64,000 nt of DNA, from assembly GCF_029689925.1 (NCBI RefSeq), contig NZ_CP121445.1, positions 2,659,001-2,723,000 on the forward strand. The letters run 5' to 3'. The notes beneath the pieces were generated by a model. The model was given only the letters and a program-made list of their open reading frames with translations, was not told the origin of the DNA and made no database searches. Positions 26,722 through 38,300 of this stretch are shown piece after piece (the first letter of the stretch is position 1; each line of letters starts with the position of its first letter). The DNA comes from Anaerocolumna sp. AGMB13025 (lineage in GTDB: Bacteria > Bacillota > Clostridia > Lachnospirales > Lachnospiraceae). A program made the position numbers and the translations under genes.

Positions 26722-27963
26722 ATGAACGTAAAATTAAAACGACTGATTAAATTATTTGCTGCCAGTTTTCTGATCATTATTTTATTACCATCAAGTACCC
26801 TGATTACCAGCGCTGCCAGTGACGCAAAAGTGTATGGATATTCCCCCATGTTAGAGGATAAAGGGAATATTTATTATATCCAAACTGTTAAGGGTGACGA
26901 TAATACCTACAATATCGTTCGGCTGGAGATTGCAACGGGTAATAAAACCAAACTTATGTCGACTAAGAATGATATCCTAAATATGATGATTCATAATAAA
27001 ACCTTGTATTATACCAGCTATGATTATGATCAAAATGTAGGAATTAACAGGATCTATTCCTTATCACTTGACTCCAAGGATAAAAAGACAGTAAGTAACG
27101 GCTCGCTTATAGCCCTTGATGATAACAATATTTACTATACAGATACGAAAGATAAGGGAATTAAACTTTATAAAAGAGAGTATAACAGCAAAAAAGCTGT
27201 GTTGATACATACCGGTAATACGACCTTTAATTTTATAAAAAAATTAGATGATTCCTTATATTTTACCCAATTTAATGAAACTTCTTCGAAACTGACCACC
27301 TACGTATTGATGCCGAAGCAGACAAAGCTTACTGTTTTGACTACAGATAAGGTTACATTGGATGGAAGTGAACAGACCTATCCAATGGTATCCGATATTA
27401 GTAAGATTAATGGGGACATATATTATCAATACGGTACCTTTGAGGGTTCTGGCTATTATTGGTATGGAACGTTAATAAAATTAGATTCCAGTTCAAAGAA
27501 AAAAACTGTTATTGTAGAACAAACTTATGAAGAAAAGATTTATAATAATGGCAGCAGCATCTTTTTCAATTATATTGATAGCAGCGAGAAACATTTTAAA
27601 TATAATACAAAGACCGGTAAAACCTCTACTTATGAATATAAAGTCAATGGTTCGGAATCCTTTGATATTATTGGTGATAAAACCTATAGTACAAAGGCAG
27701 ACGGTAAAGCTTTCATAACGGTATCCCGATTTACATCTGGAACCAATAAAACGAATTTGGAGAAATCCTTTATAAAGTTATCTGTTAAACAAAGTAAGAA
27801 GTATGATTACAGTGCAGATGTAATAAAATATGGTGATTATCTGCTGATACCTGTGACATGTATGGATTATAATGACACCAGCTATGGATGGAGAGGCAAA
27901 TGTATTAGCATCAAATGGTTTGTAGCTGATTCAGATGGTAAAGTACTGGCACAGTTTCAGTAA
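26722..27963 (+). CDS. Secreted beta-propeller-like (DUF5050 type) protein
   Basis: A 413-residue secreted protein. MNVKLKRLIKLFAASFLIII to TSAAS is a signal peptide. The rest consists of repeating strands such as YYIQTVKGDDNTYNIVRLE, LYYTSYDYDQNVG, IYYTDTKDKGIKLYKRE and LYFTQFNETSSK, the pattern of DUF5050 propeller repeats with one Tyr-Tyr strand per blade. AAGGAG lies six bases before the ATG at 26722; an earlier ATG at 26695 lacks a ribosome site. It is the first of several secreted proteins on this strand up to 46.9 kb. It ends at a terminator. Confidence 0.72.
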   Translation: MNVKLKRLIKLFAASFLIIILLPSSTLITSAASDAKVYGYSPMLEDKGNIYYIQTVKGDDNTYNIVRLEIATGNKTKLMSTKNDILNMMIHNKTLYYTSYDYDQNVGINRIYSLSLDSKDKKTVSNGSLIALDDNNIYYTDTKDKGIKLYKREYNSKKAVLIHTGNTTFNFIKKLDDSLYFTQFNETSSKLTTYVLMPKQTKLTVLTTDKVTLDGSEQTYPMVSDISKINGDIYYQYGTFEGSGYYWYGTLIKLDSSSKKKTVIVEQTYEEKIYNNGSSIFFNYIDSSEKHFKYNTKTGKTSTYEYKVNGSESFDIIGDKTYSTKADGKAFITVSRFTSGTNKTNLEKSFIKLSVKQSKKYDYSADVIKYGDYLLIPVTCMDYNDTSYGWRGKCISIKWFVADSDGKVLAQFQ

Positions 27964-28037
27964 ATAAAGGAGTGATTTTAACAACTCAATTTTGTTTAAC
28001 AAAAATAATACTAAATAACGAATAATTTTAAAGAAAT

Positions 28038-28084
28038 CAGACTTGGATAGGATATAAAAATTCCTATGTCAGGTCTGTTTTTTT
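28038..28084 (+). terminator. Intrinsic terminator
   Basis: CAGACTTGGATAGGA pairs with TCCTATGTCAGGTCTG, followed by seven T. It resembles the terminator at 21045-21091. Confidence 0.8.
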
Positions 28085-28159
28085 AATCTTGGCTTACGTT
28101 AATTAGGTTAAGTTATCTTAATATCTTAAATTACTAGCAACCTTTGAGGAATGGGGAAG

Positions 28160-28255
28160 AATAGCGAATAACTTGAATGAACGAAAATAGCGAAAGAAAT
28201 GAATGGGAATAGAGAAAGAAATGAATAGAAATAGCGAAAGAAATAAATGGAATAA
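28160..28255. repeat. Degenerate 22-25 bp tandem repeat
   Basis: Four units of the type AATAGCGAAAGAAATGAATGG (aatagcgaataacttgaatg, aatagcgaaagaaatgaatg, aatagagaaagaaatgaata, aatagcgaaagaaataaatg). Intergenic. Confidence 0.75.
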
Positions 28256-28992
28256 GCAAAATACAAATGTAAGAAATAAATAAAAGTATCAAATAAAAAT
28301 TCTAGAAAGAAATGAAATTCAAAACTCAAACAACTCAAACGAAGCATATGACGAAGCATACGAAAAGTATCTTGAATAAATAAATATCTCAGATTACACT
28401 CTAGCACTCAAGTCAGACCAGCGCCAGCTTAATGAATAAGGAATGAATAAATAAAAAATTATTATAACCAAAATATATAAAATTATGGATATATATTGAA
28501 AAAAAGGGAAAAAGCAGTTAAAATGTATACAGGGTGAGGATTTTTATTTAAGGGGAATATTAAGTTGTTGTCAATTAACCGATTAGGAATATAATTCTAA
28601 TAAAAAATGGTAGATATTATAACCTTCATAGTAAATTCTTTATACGATTTAATACAAATAAAATATCTGAAGATTCAATCAAACCCAAACAAATAGTAAA
28701 ATATAATATGGAGAGGAGATATCTTAAAAAATGACTTTATTTAAGAGTGACAGGTTTCATTTTATTGATAGCAAGTATTTCTCAGCCTGTATTAACAGCA
28801 TAAACTATAACAACTGTAGTATTGATATAGGACTTTAACACTTATTTTAAATATTTTGCTAGTTGTACTTACTACATCAATTGCTTTTTTATTACTTTAG
28901 GCTGCATACCATAGTAATTTGCATTAATGAAGTAAATAGATATAGTTACTAGAAACACGAAGGAAAGAAAATACATTAAAAGGAGAAAATTG

Positions 28993-30387
28993 ATGAAGAA
29001 AATTAATAAAATATTATGTTTTGCTGTATGTTTATCTATACTATTAACAAGCAGTTCCCTTCCTGCATTAGCAGCATCTGCAACCGTAGCATTAAATACC
29101 AATTCGTCTTATTTGGCGAAGGGGGAAACCACAAAACTAAAAGTTACTGGTACTTCCAAAAAAGTAACCTGGGTCTCAACAAACAAACAGATTGCCACAG
29201 TATCAAGCGCTGGTAAGGTTACGGCAGTTGCATATGGAACAGCAACAATTAAGGCTACAGTAAACAAGAAGACTTATAAATGTTATATTACGGTTATAGA
29301 CCCCTCACTAATAAAAATAGCGTCATCCAATACAGAAGTTGTAGTGAATGGAGACCCTGTTAGTTTAACGCCAACATCTGAAATATATAGCTCATCGGCT
29401 GTTAAAAAAATGGGTATTACATATAAGATTTCTGGTAATGCAGGTGTTACAGTAAGCAGCACTGGAAAGGTAAAAGCTACCGAAGCCGGAAATTTTACTG
29501 TTTCAGCTTATGTTCATGGTAAAAAGATTGATGCTATTGGTATGAAGGCAGTTGTTTTTAATGGTTTTACGGAAACAAATGTATCAATTCGAGTTACGGA
29601 AACGAAATATATTGATTTTGCAGATGGTTTTACACCTGTATTTGATCAAGTAAAAGTATCTTCATCTGATAATGGTATTGCTACGGTCAGCCTTATCCCT
29701 TTAGTTTCTTTGAAATATAGTATTGATCACAGCGATGGTATTAAAATTGAAGGTATCAAGGATGGAACGGCTATTATCACTGTAACTTATGAAGGAATTA
29801 GCAGAGAACTTAAGGTCATTGTAGGAGCAGGTGTGGCAATACTGTCTCCTGTAGATGCAGTTAAAAATAATGATTTTACCGGATATACAGGTGAGGCTTT
29901 GAATACTTTAACATGGATCAGAGAGTTTGTTGAATCTAATAATCTTTCATCTACGTCAATGAGTATTAGGGAAAAAGTAACTATTATCCAATCATATTTA
30001 AACAAAACAGCCAAAAGTAATAGTGATGATACTGTATTACATGGCTTGATATCTCGAGTTCTTTTTGATGGAGACGGAGATTGTGCTTCATATGCAGAAA
30101 CATTTTGCTTGCTTAGTGAATGTGCTGGAATTGAAGTATATTATTGTGAAGGACCAGTAGATACTGGAACTGGTGATGGAATCTGGCGAATGCATGCATG
30201 GAATAAAGTAAAAATTGATGATAAATGGTATTATATCGACCCTACATGGTGTTCGGATTTAAATGATTTGCAAAAATACTTTTTAACGCAAACACTTTGG
30301 TCTAATCATAGATTATTAGAAGAAGATATTTATGCAAATGTATTTCCAAACCCTGGAGTATCTACTTATTACAATGATCTATACTAG
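28993..30387 (+). CDS. Secreted BIG2 + transglutaminase-like protein, copy 1
   Basis: A 464-residue exported protein. The signal peptide is MKKINKILCFAVCLSILLTS to ALAAS. A BIG2 Ig-like domain follows (about residues 30-105, SYLAKGETTKLKVTGTSKKV to GTATIKATVNKKTYKCYITV), then a second beta domain (about 105-280), then a transglutaminase/papain-like domain (about 290-440). The triad looks complete: Cys in GDGDCASYAETFC, His in RMHAWNKVK, Asp in YYIDPTWCSDL. It may cleave or cross-link wall proteins. AAGGAG lies before the ATG, which is preferred to the adjacent TTG. A close paralog follows 172 bases downstream. Confidence 0.88.
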   Translation: MKKINKILCFAVCLSILLTSSSLPALAASATVALNTNSSYLAKGETTKLKVTGTSKKVTWVSTNKQIATVSSAGKVTAVAYGTATIKATVNKKTYKCYITVIDPSLIKIASSNTEVVVNGDPVSLTPTSEIYSSSAVKKMGITYKISGNAGVTVSSTGKVKATEAGNFTVSAYVHGKKIDAIGMKAVVFNGFTETNVSIRVTETKYIDFADGFTPVFDQVKVSSSDNGIATVSLIPLVSLKYSIDHSDGIKIEGIKDGTAIITVTYEGISRELKVIVGAGVAILSPVDAVKNNDFTGYTGEALNTLTWIREFVESNNLSSTSMSIREKVTIIQSYLNKTAKSNSDDTVLHGLISRVLFDGDGDCASYAETFCLLSECAGIEVYYCEGPVDTGTGDGIWRMHAWNKVKIDDKWYYIDPTWCSDLNDLQKYFLTQTLWSNHRLLEEDIYANVFPNPGVSTYYNDLY

Positions 30388-30559
30388 TAATGTAAATATT
30401 AAATTTTTGACAGCACTAAACTAATGTGATAGTTGTTGATCATTATAATGTGTTTAAAGATTAGTTATTTAGTATCTCGCTTAAGTAATATATAACTAGT
30501 GATACTATAGATCCAATTTACTTTAAAAAAGAATAAGAGAACCTTAAAGGAGAAAATAG

Positions 30560-31957
30560 ATGAAGAAAATTAATAAAATATTATGTTTAGTTGTATGTTT
30601 ATCTATTCTATTAACAAGCAATTCCCTTCCTGCATTAGCAGCATCATCGGCAACCGTAGCATTAAATGCCAATTCGTCTTATTTGGCGAAGGGGGAAACC
30701 ACAAAACTAAAAGTTACTGGTACTTCCAAAAAAGTAACCTGGGTCTCAACAAATAAACAGATTGCCACAGTATCAAGTTCTGGTAAGGTTATGGCAGTAG
30801 GATATGGAACAGCAACAATTAAAGCCACAGTAAACAAGAAGACTTACAAAAGTTACATAACAGTTATAGACCCCTCACTAATAAAAATTTCTTCATCCAA
30901 TACAGAAGTTGTAGTGAATGGAGACCCTGTTAGTTTAATGCCAACATCTGACATATATAGCTCATCGGCTGTTAAAAAAATGGGTATTACATATAAGATT
31001 TCTGGTAATGCAGGTGTTACAGTAAGCAGCACTGGAAAGGTAAAAGCTACCGAAGCCGGAAATTTTACTGTTTCAGCTTATGTTCATGGTAAAAAGATTG
31101 ACGCTATTAGTATGAAGGCAGTTATTTTTAATGGTTTTACGGAAACAAATGTATCAATTCGAGTTACGGAAACGAAATATATTGATTTTGCAGATGGTTT
31201 TACACCTGTATTAGATGGAGTAAAAGTAACATCATCTGATAATAGTATCGCTATAGTTAGTCTTACCCCAATCATTACAATGAAAAGTAGTATTGACCAT
31301 AGTGGTGGTATTGAAATTGAAGGTATCAAGGATGGAACAGTTACTATCACTGTAACTTATGAAGGAATTAGCAGAGAACTCGAGGTCATAGTTGGGGCAG
31401 GTGTGGAAATACTGGCGCCTGTAGACGCAGTAAAAAATAATAATTTTACGGGCTATACAGGTGAGGCTTTGACTACTTTAAAGTGGATTAGGGAGTTTAT
31501 TGAGTCTAATAATCTTTCATCTACATCAATGAGTGTTAGAGAAAAAGTGACAATCATTCAAACTTATTTAAATAAGACAGCCAGATGTAATGAGGATGAT
31601 ATAATATATAAAGGTGAGATTTCGCGAGTGATTTTTGATGGAGATGGAGATTGTGATGCTTATGCAGAAACTTTTTGTCTGCTAAGTGAATGTGCTGGTA
31701 TTGAAGTATATTATAGTCTTGGTCCTGTAGATACTGGAACAGGAGATGGTATATGGCGAATGCATGCCTGGAATAAAGTAAAAATTGATGATAAATGGTA
31801 TTATATAGATCCTACTTGGTGTTCAGACTTAAATGATTTGAAAAGGTACTTTTTATCAGAAACTCTTTGGAGTGATCATAGATTATATCAAGAAGATACT
31901 TATGCAAAAATGTATGTGTATCCTGGAATAGCAACTTATTTTAATAATTTATACTAA
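30560..31957 (+). CDS. Secreted BIG2 + transglutaminase-like protein, copy 2
   Basis: A 465-residue tandem paralog of the preceding gene with the same layout: signal peptide, BIG2 domain, middle beta domain, transglutaminase-like domain. The N-terminal two thirds are nearly identical in DNA as well as protein, while the C-terminal domain has diverged more (GDCDAYAETFC, YYSLGPVDTGTGDGIWRMHA, then LKRYFLSETLWSDH). The catalytic Cys, His and Asp are kept. AAGGAG precedes the ATG. The duplication therefore looks recent or kept similar by gene conversion in the 5' part. Confidence 0.88.
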   Translation: MKKINKILCLVVCLSILLTSNSLPALAASSATVALNANSSYLAKGETTKLKVTGTSKKVTWVSTNKQIATVSSSGKVMAVGYGTATIKATVNKKTYKSYITVIDPSLIKISSSNTEVVVNGDPVSLMPTSDIYSSSAVKKMGITYKISGNAGVTVSSTGKVKATEAGNFTVSAYVHGKKIDAISMKAVIFNGFTETNVSIRVTETKYIDFADGFTPVLDGVKVTSSDNSIAIVSLTPIITMKSSIDHSGGIEIEGIKDGTVTITVTYEGISRELEVIVGAGVEILAPVDAVKNNNFTGYTGEALTTLKWIREFIESNNLSSTSMSVREKVTIIQTYLNKTARCNEDDIIYKGEISRVIFDGDGDCDAYAETFCLLSECAGIEVYYSLGPVDTGTGDGIWRMHAWNKVKIDDKWYYIDPTWCSDLNDLKRYFLSETLWSDHRLYQEDTYAKMYVYPGIATYFNNLY

Positions 31958-31984
31958 TAACTTAATTTGTAATTTTGATGATTT

Positions 31985-32010
31985 AAGGCTTCCTGTTCAG
32001 GAGGCCTTTT
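31985..32010 (+). terminator. Intrinsic terminator
   Basis: GGCTTCCTG and CAGGAGGCC form a nine-pair stem (one G-U) followed by TTTT. The group II intron remnant begins five bases later. Confidence 0.7.
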
Positions 32011-32014
32011 ATGT

Positions 32015-32300
32015 TATGCGCCCGGCGGGCGCACATTTAAACGGGTGTAAGTCCCTAATTCGTCCGGTAGTGGGGAGGATATTGCCAATGGCAAGGGTGC
32101 CGTGGGTAACGGCAATTCTTAAGGAAGCTGGATGGCAAATCTCTGTCTGACGATCAGAAATCATATAAGGCTACAAACGGGGTATGGCCCAATAACTACA
32201 CGGGAACCATTTATGGTAAATATGGCAGATAGGTCGAGAAATGGACGTGCGCGTACCCTGGGAGATCTGCATGGAATGTTCTGAAAGATTTTTTATTAAA
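32015..32300 (+). mobile_element. Group II intron remnant (5' ribozyme domains only)
   Basis: The region begins TATGCGCCCGGCGGGCGCACA, a hairpin where bacterial group II introns begin GTGCG, followed by AACGGGTGTAAGTCCC, AGGAAGCTGGATGGCAAAT and, near the end, GTGCGCGTACCCTGGGAGATC. These are the landmarks of domain I and of the stretch before the intron reverse-transcriptase ORF. There is no reverse transcriptase, and no domain V hairpin is found before the next gene starts at 32399. The first base also differs (A for G). It is a dead 5' fragment in the leader of the giant gene. Confidence 0.7.
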
Positions 32301-32398
32301 AATAAAAAAATATATCTAAAAATGAAAAAAATAAATCATATTGTAGATATTAGATAATGGTTTAAGCAAACAAGTTTGAAAAAAAGGAGGAAACAATT

Positions 32399-35300
32399 AT
32401 GTTTCGAATATTGTTGCAAAAAATAACAAAATTATCGATAATTTACAATACTAAGATACGGAATAAAGCTTTATTAGCATTACTGGCAATATGCTGCATG
32501 GCAGGAATAGTAGGTCTGAAATTTATACAAACTTCCGCTGCTGGTATTACTCTTGCAACGAAGGGGAGTGCAGTTGTTCCAGGAGTATCGGGCAGTGGTG
32601 CTGAGATATGGCCGGTAACACATCCTGTATTTATTGTTCAGTTATATGATACAGGAACAGCAATGAGTACAGAAACAGATGGATATGATAAACAGGCTAA
32701 TAATGTTAGAAGTGTTATTCCATATGCTAGTACGGATGCAATGTGGCTGTGTACAAACGATTTGTCAGCATATCTTATAAGAAAGGGTTTCAATTCGGCA
32801 GAAGAAGTTTATATGGCAAGAAAATCAAGCGCAACGTCTACGGAACTTACATTACAAGGCGGAAAAAATGATCCGACCACAATAGGCAGAATAGTATATT
32901 TATCAAAGAATGAGTGTACAGACATGGAGGGTGAAAAGTTTAAGGAAGGCATTTTTTATAAAACACTTTATAACTTGTATACAAAAAATAATCGAAGCTT
33001 TGTCTCATTAGCATCAGACCAATCATTTACAGACTTACTAAGTAAACCTACCAGTGCTGATGTAACAACATCTGCGCGCCTATGGTCATATATAACAGAT
33101 GTTGACGCGCAAGGCTCAAATGAATCAGGATGGAAATATACTGCTGATACTAAGCCAAGGATAGATAAATTTTTACACTTAATTGGCGATCCAAAGAAAG
33201 ACCTTGATTTGATTAATATTAATTTCAATAATTGGAGTGAAACAAGTTCTACTGTAGTTAAAATGAAAGATAGTAATATTGAAATTACTGCAGGAGAGTC
33301 TTTAGATTTGAGATATTTGGATTTATTGATGACTCTAAGTGCAATCTCTAATAATAAAGAATATTGGAAAAAGGGTATTATAGATTATATGACAAAGAAT
33401 GAAGGATTGTCAAATATCTCTATTACTCAAGGCATAGTAGCTAGAATGGATCGATTAGTTACCAAAAGCGGTGCAGTTGAACCTGCAACGGTATTCGTTT
33501 CGGATAATGACCTTTGTCAAATAGCTTATAAAGTAAATAGTACATATAACTTATCCACTAACACATCTTCAGAAAAGGTATTCAGTACAATAAAAAGCAC
33601 AGATTATAATAAAAGATTAAAAGAAGCTGTAACCTTATCAAAGCCTAGTTCCTATCTCTATAATTCTATTTTTTCTTCAGCTATTATAAGCAGGATTATA
33701 CCGGAAAGAGTAAGAAATGTAAAGAATGGAAAACTTGTTTGGGGGGATTCCTATAATGATTCTTACTTAATTAGTCTGCTTAAATTTAAATTAAATAATA
33801 CAACTTGGTATGGAGCAAACTGGGTACTTGAACCTCCAATTGCTCCGCCTGCAGTAAACTATAATGTAGATTTAAAGATTGACTCTGAAAATCTTAATAA
33901 ATCTTTGAACATAAACGGACCTGTTTATGATAGCATACTTAGAAAGGTCAATTTGAATGCTGTACTAAAAGCTAAGAAATATAAAAGCATGGATATAGTA
34001 ACCACCGAGGACGAAGTTCGTATTCAAGTAAAATTGAATGCTATGAATATTAAAGGAGGAAGTGGTAATATAACAGAAGCTATAAACGAGTGGAAAAAAT
34101 TTATTAGTACGAATACTATTAAACAATTTAGAATAAAAGTTGAACTATATAGAGATAATGGTGGTACTGATTTTGATACAATTTCCAAAGGCGATAGGAA
34201 ATTCAAGCAAATTCATTCAGAAGGAAAAGAATGGTGTATATCAACAGATTGGAACTATGTTACACCAGATGTATTATTAGAGTTATTATCTGGAAAAGAA
34301 GTGCTTGGCGAATTTAGTGATTCAACTATCAAATCGGTACAAGTTGAAACAGAAATACCAAAAGATGTTTCATGGTGTTCAAAAGTGACAATACAATATC
34401 AGACTAAAGATAAAAGCTGGTTTTATACAACCGGTAAAAAAGACGGAACTAGTGAAAAGCTTATTTGTGATACTGATATAAAAAAGATAGTTGATATAAG
34501 ACAATCAAATAAAGCATATCTTGAATATAATTGGATAAAGCCGCATGTAGGTGACATAGATTACCCCACAGCCACCTGGACCTCCCAAGAACCATCCCTG
34601 GCATATGCGGAATTAAAAGAAGGCTCCATATACAACGAGACATTTGAAGCAATGGCCGGTGTCCCAACAACAAGAACCTTGTACTTCTCCTCCGGCGGTA
34701 ATGAATTCATGGCAGACTTACAGCTGGATTATGAATATGATGTCACAGCAACCAGAGAATATATTACTCATTATAACGGCACGGAATGTGAATATAAAAC
34801 CAATGACCAGCTAAAAGGCGGCACCGAAGCCTATACCAGGAATGAGACCTTTGTAGGGGATGCTGCCGGTAAGACCATCAGCAAAAATGTAGTGGATGAA
34901 ACCTCTAAAATCGTAACACCAAACGGCAAATCCTCTGCTAATTTAACGGTTAACGGACATACCAGTGAAACCACCCTTTGGTCACAGTGGATAGGCACCA
35001 TTACCAATAGTACTAAAGAACCGTCGGATATCGGTAGTTTTAATGCGGGTAGAGCGGGAAGTCCCTGCGCCGGACTTGGTTTTGATGTAGGAACCCTAAG
35101 AACGAAGGCAGAACCTTCTACTGACTGGAGCGTCAGCGCATACAATACGGCATTAAACCAGGCCATTGCCTGGGCTGCTTCCATGGAAGCTACCAATAGC
35201 AGCTTTACCGTTCAAAAGATTGCAGACAGTGATGGACAGTCCAGACAGTACACCGTAGGAGATGCAGTAATAACCGTAACATTAAACGGTGGAGATAACA

Positions 35301-38300
35301 GCTATTCTCATACAACATTAAGAAGCTACAGCGGTGGTACCTATACTTCCTCCAGTGCCTCCGGTGCTTTATTAAACAGTAACGATAAAGGAAAACTAGG
35401 CAATGGCTGGGGTTGGTCCGATGGTAAGTTAGGTGTTGGTTCCGGCTATAGTGACTGTGGCCACGGACATGGTGCCTCTGGCTGGCATACAGAGCCAAAA
35501 CCGGCAGTTCCACCGGATTCAGAAGGTCATGGGGGAAGTCCTGCCGTACCTGGTGTACCCCATACCCATAACTGCGGTACTTATACACCTGGTACCGACC
35601 TTACGCAAGGTGCATCCGGAACAATTGAGTATACCATCAAAGTGACCTTTAAAAACGGTACACTAAAAGCTGCGAACTATGACGGTAATAGTTCCGATGT
35701 ATCAGCAACAACAATAACCGGACTAACAGGCATACCTGCCCATGCATTATGCGGTCCCTGTTGTGCCCATGATCTGCCGGCAATTGAAGATGTATGGTAT
35801 CAGGATTCATCCTATGATACCATTATGATATCCAAATGTAATGTATATAAGCTGCAGAATGGTTACGCCACGGCAATGTCTGATATAACCTACGATGGAA
35901 ATGAAAACATAATCGCCAAAATCACACAGGGCGATCCTAATATCTTCTATAACATAGCCGCGGATAACGGACCAGTATATGATAGTAATAATAAATTGAC
36001 AAACCCCTCTAAAATAGGCAGAATCCGCTATTCGTTACAAGAAGCACAAGGGGATAAGGTTTATTATGAAGAAATGTCAAGTGGCGATCTAAAGCGAACC
36101 AATAAATGCGATGGTCTGATGGTGGTACAAAGCCCACAGAATCCTGCACCGCCTGCGAAGACAGGCCATCAGTTAGGCTATGGCTCCGGTACGTTGTATA
36201 GTAACGGTAAAACCGCCGGATATGGTACAGCACCGGCATTAAATATAACGACAATCGATCAGGAATCTGATAATACTGCCACTGCCGCAGCACCTAAAAC
36301 AGCCTATGGCAATACTCTGGATGCCAAAGATTTGCTTACTGAGGAATGGAAGCGTTTTTATACAAGGCGAACTCAGCCCGTAACGGCGACAATAATATCT
36401 GATATGCTTATTTTACAGACCTCCAGCGGTGATCAGAGTCCGGTATATTATGCTGAGAATACGAAAGCTGTAAAGGCTCAGGAAGACTTTAATTCTTTAA
36501 TTGCCTCCGGAGATATTACAACCCCGTCTACTCAGGATCAGGTAGATGCTAAATGGGAGAAGCTGTGGACGAATAATGCAACCAGCTTTGCTAAGACACT
36601 ACCAACAGCAATTAATGTGGGTTCATACAATGGCAAATATAATGAGACAACAAAAAAATATCAGGGAACCGGAAATAAAGCCGAAATCAGTACCAGATTT
36701 GATGAGGATAAGACTATATTTTCAACTCCTGAAGATGAGCTGGGGTTAGCTCGCGTTAATAGCAAGCAATCCTTTACAAAACCGGCTAATGGTACTACAA
36801 ATATATCCTCACCCGGTAAAGCTCAGGCCAGAATGGACAGGGTCACTGATTTAAGAATATTTGTTGATAAAATAAAACAAAACCCTACCAATAAAAATGC
36901 ACAATATGAAACCGGCAATTCCTATGTTTTCTATATTCCCATTTTAAAGTATACGATTGAAGACGAGGAAGATAGTGATGAGGAGGAATCAGAGGACGAA
37001 GAGGACAGTGATAAACCAATTCAATATGATGAAAAAATAGATAAGGTCCTTGCTGCTGCCGGGTATAACTATGGTCCTGGACTTACCTATAAGTCAAAAT
37101 ATTCAGCTTACAATGATAATTCAGACTATAAGGTTAATAACATCGTCACCTTAGATTCTGTATCAACTCAATATGCAATGGTGGAAAAATCCAATATCGA
37201 AGATCAGCGTACAGAAGAAGGTATTGTAAAAGATGCAATGGATACATTAAAAGCTCTTGAAAAGTGCCCTGGCACACCAGAACTTTGTGAATATCGGGAA
37301 CTCAATTGTAAATACACCTTAGACACCACAAGCCTGTCATTTAAATTTGAGAATACCGAATCAGATAATGCTGATATAGACGATGGAGAAGATGATACAA
37401 CCCCGGTACCTGAAGAGGAAGGTTCTCATGCATATGACCCTTACCCCGGGCAGTATATCACAAATGATATTTTAAATGATGATGGTGCCCACACTACTTT
37501 TAATTTACCTTCAGGCGTGGCCTTAATAACCGCAGACCCTGCTTATGCGGGCTTTGGAACAGGACAATTTTTAAAGGTTAACGGGAACGGAACAAGGCTT
37601 AATTTCCCTTATAATGATTGCAGGGTATATTTAACTGGCAGCTCCAGAGTGAAACTTTCTGCGGATCTTTATATACCGGTAAGGCCAGCAGCAGACACCA
37701 TGTTATTCTCTATTGGAGGAGCTGGATTATATATTCCCGCTAATACGGGTACTCCGGTATTTATAACAAGTACAGGACAAAAAAGAACCGGAGCAGTTGA
37801 TATAGTAGGCAGGAAGGTCAAAATAACCGCAACTTTCAGCCTTGGTTCGTTATATGATTGTGAATTATCAATTGATGGTACGAAAGTTATTTCCCAAATA
37901 GTTACCGGACTGACGGAGGAGCAGATTGCCGCAGCAGCAATTAATCAGGATATGAGAGGCAGCGGGCTAAATATTGGTTGTTGGGATAAAGACAATACCT
38001 ATGCAACTGACTTCTTTCTTGATAATGTCGTTATCACAAGATGCGGTGGAACATTACAGCATACGGCAAGCTGTTATACTACCTATAAGCAAAATGATAT
38101 GTATTATCAGGATATATACAACGGACTTATTGAAACGAATAACAATATTGATTGGACGGCCAGTTATAAGAAAGTGACTTCAACGGATAAAATATATGAG
38201 TTTCCATTTACAGGCTCGGCACAATCGATTACACTGCCCGCAGGTACATATATGCTTGAAGCCTGGGGGGCACAGGGTGGTAATTCCAGCAGATACACAA

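Larger units (their letters stand above)
27964..28992. other. About 1 kb AT-rich intergenic region
   Basis: Holds the terminator at 28038-28084 and a degenerate tandem repeat at 28160-28255. A possible 35-codon ORF lies at 28731-28838 behind GGAGAGGAG (11-base spacing); it has no recognisable features and is not called. Confidence 0.4.

Noticed and set aside
28126..28407. Minus-strand 93-codon Phe-rich frame
   Set aside because: It is produced by an A-rich tandem repeat and has no ribosome site.
28731..28838. 35-codon ORF behind GGAGAGGAG
   Set aside because: Spacing is 11 bases, composition is unremarkable and there is no supporting context.
32015..32300. HEARO/OMEGA-type RNA instead of a group II intron remnant
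   Set aside because: The opening hairpin, the GGTGTAAGTCCC stretch and the late CTGGGAGATC block fit group II introns better, and no IsrB/TnpB-like gene is present.
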